Part shown: one piece after another, positions 6,220-6,273 of the stretch
How positions within the stretch are numbered: the first letter of the stretch is position 1
Layout of the letters: every line of letters starts with the position of its first letter
DNA from: Sulfurovum sp. bin170
GTDB lineage: Bacteria > Campylobacterota > Campylobacteria > Campylobacterales > Sulfurovaceae
Assembly: GCF_010892395.1 (NCBI RefSeq)
Contig: NZ_JAACKB010000017.1
Coordinates: 1 to 6,273 of the forward strand
DNA length: 6,273 nt
Reading direction: 5' to 3'
The notes under the pieces: generated by a model
The model's database searches: none
What the model saw: the letters and a program-made list of their open reading frames with translations, nothing else
What the model was told of the DNA's origin: nothing
Program-made: the position numbers and the translations under genes

Positions 6220-6273
6220 AACCGACTCCTCTTGTACAAAAAATGTACTATTATTGTTTTAGATATTAAATTA
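6206..6273 (-). other. 3' end of an OmpR-type response regulator gene, frame apparently interrupted
   Basis: On the minus strand, 6235-6206 encodes TRGVGYKTI and a TGA stop. RGVGY is the classic C-terminal end of the winged-helix DNA-binding domain of OmpR/PhoB regulators, and it stands exactly where the partner of a histidine kinase belongs. Upstream in that same frame a TAG appears at 6250-6248, only a few codons away. A neighbouring frame is open from the window edge (6272) down to a TAA at 6218-6216. Removing one base from the six-T run (plus-strand A6, 6238-6243) joins that open frame to the RGVGY tail. So the gene either carries a one-base insertion, is frameshifted, or the sequence has an error here. 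Only about 20 codons are visible, so the call depends mainly on the RGVGY tail and the neighbouring kinase. Confidence 0.5.
6226..6232 (-). promoter_or_regulatory. Ribosome binding site deciding the histidine kinase start
   Basis: AGAGGAG on the minus strand is a strong Shine-Dalgarno match. It lies within the Arg-Gly-Val codons of the upstream regulator's RGVGY tail, and six bases later the kinase frame reads ATA-AAA-CTA-TCT. No ATG, GTG or TTG lies at the expected distance in the kinase frame. The site therefore points to initiation at the ATA at 6219, or to an ATG that has been changed by mutation or misreading. Confidence 0.6.

Noticed and set aside
6234..6248. Inverted repeat GTACA-AAAAA-TGTAC as an operator
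   Set aside because: Five-base arms around a poly-A loop are likely by chance in AT-rich DNA, and the site lies in what appears to be the regulator coding region.

Overview
The window is AT-rich and most likely from a Campylobacterota (Epsilonproteobacteria) genome, perhaps a Sulfurovum- or Sulfurimonas-like relative. The best evidence is a short 282-residue biotin synthase that opens with MKKEIFLCAIN, has the CX3CX2C motif at residues 18-25, and has Met where the E. coli enzyme has the Arg260 cluster ligand. Frequent overlapping gene junctions and a compact histidine kinase ending in a GLGIGLH-type G2 box also fit. The assignment to phylum is an inference from protein character; no database search was possible.

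Layout: positions 1-150 (minus strand) hold the first 50 codons of a gene running off the left edge, probably an NAD(P)-binding Rossmann protein of the epimerase/dehydratase type. A 131-bp AT-rich divergent promoter region follows. Rightward from it run a glutamine-dependent asparagine synthase-like gene (asnB family, 282-2084) and, through an ATGA overlap, a GT4 glycosyltransferase (2081-3202). Together with the left-edge gene these look like the end of a surface-polysaccharide or glycan locus. Then come bioB (3215-4063) and a CPA2-type cation:proton antiporter (4056-5207), coupled by an 8-nt overlap. From the right edge, on the minus strand, come the last codons of an OmpR-family response regulator and a sensor histidine kinase (6219-5194). 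The kinase stop codon lies inside the 3' end of the antiporter gene, so these convergent genes overlap by 14 bp.

How the genes work together: asnB and the glycosyltransferase form a coupled pair likely acting on a surface glycan. bioB and the antiporter form a second, housekeeping-like pair that may carry its own promoter directly abutting the bioB start codon. The kinase and regulator form a two-component system with unknown stimulus.

I found no mobile element, CRISPR array, RNA gene or clearly new system. The most notable points are at the right edge: the kinase appears to begin at an ATA codon behind a strong Shine-Dalgarno sequence, and the regulator's C-terminal reading frame appears broken by one base at a run of six A/T. 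A possible leaderless promoter for bioB is the next most interesting. Sequence error near a contig end is a real alternative explanation for the first two.
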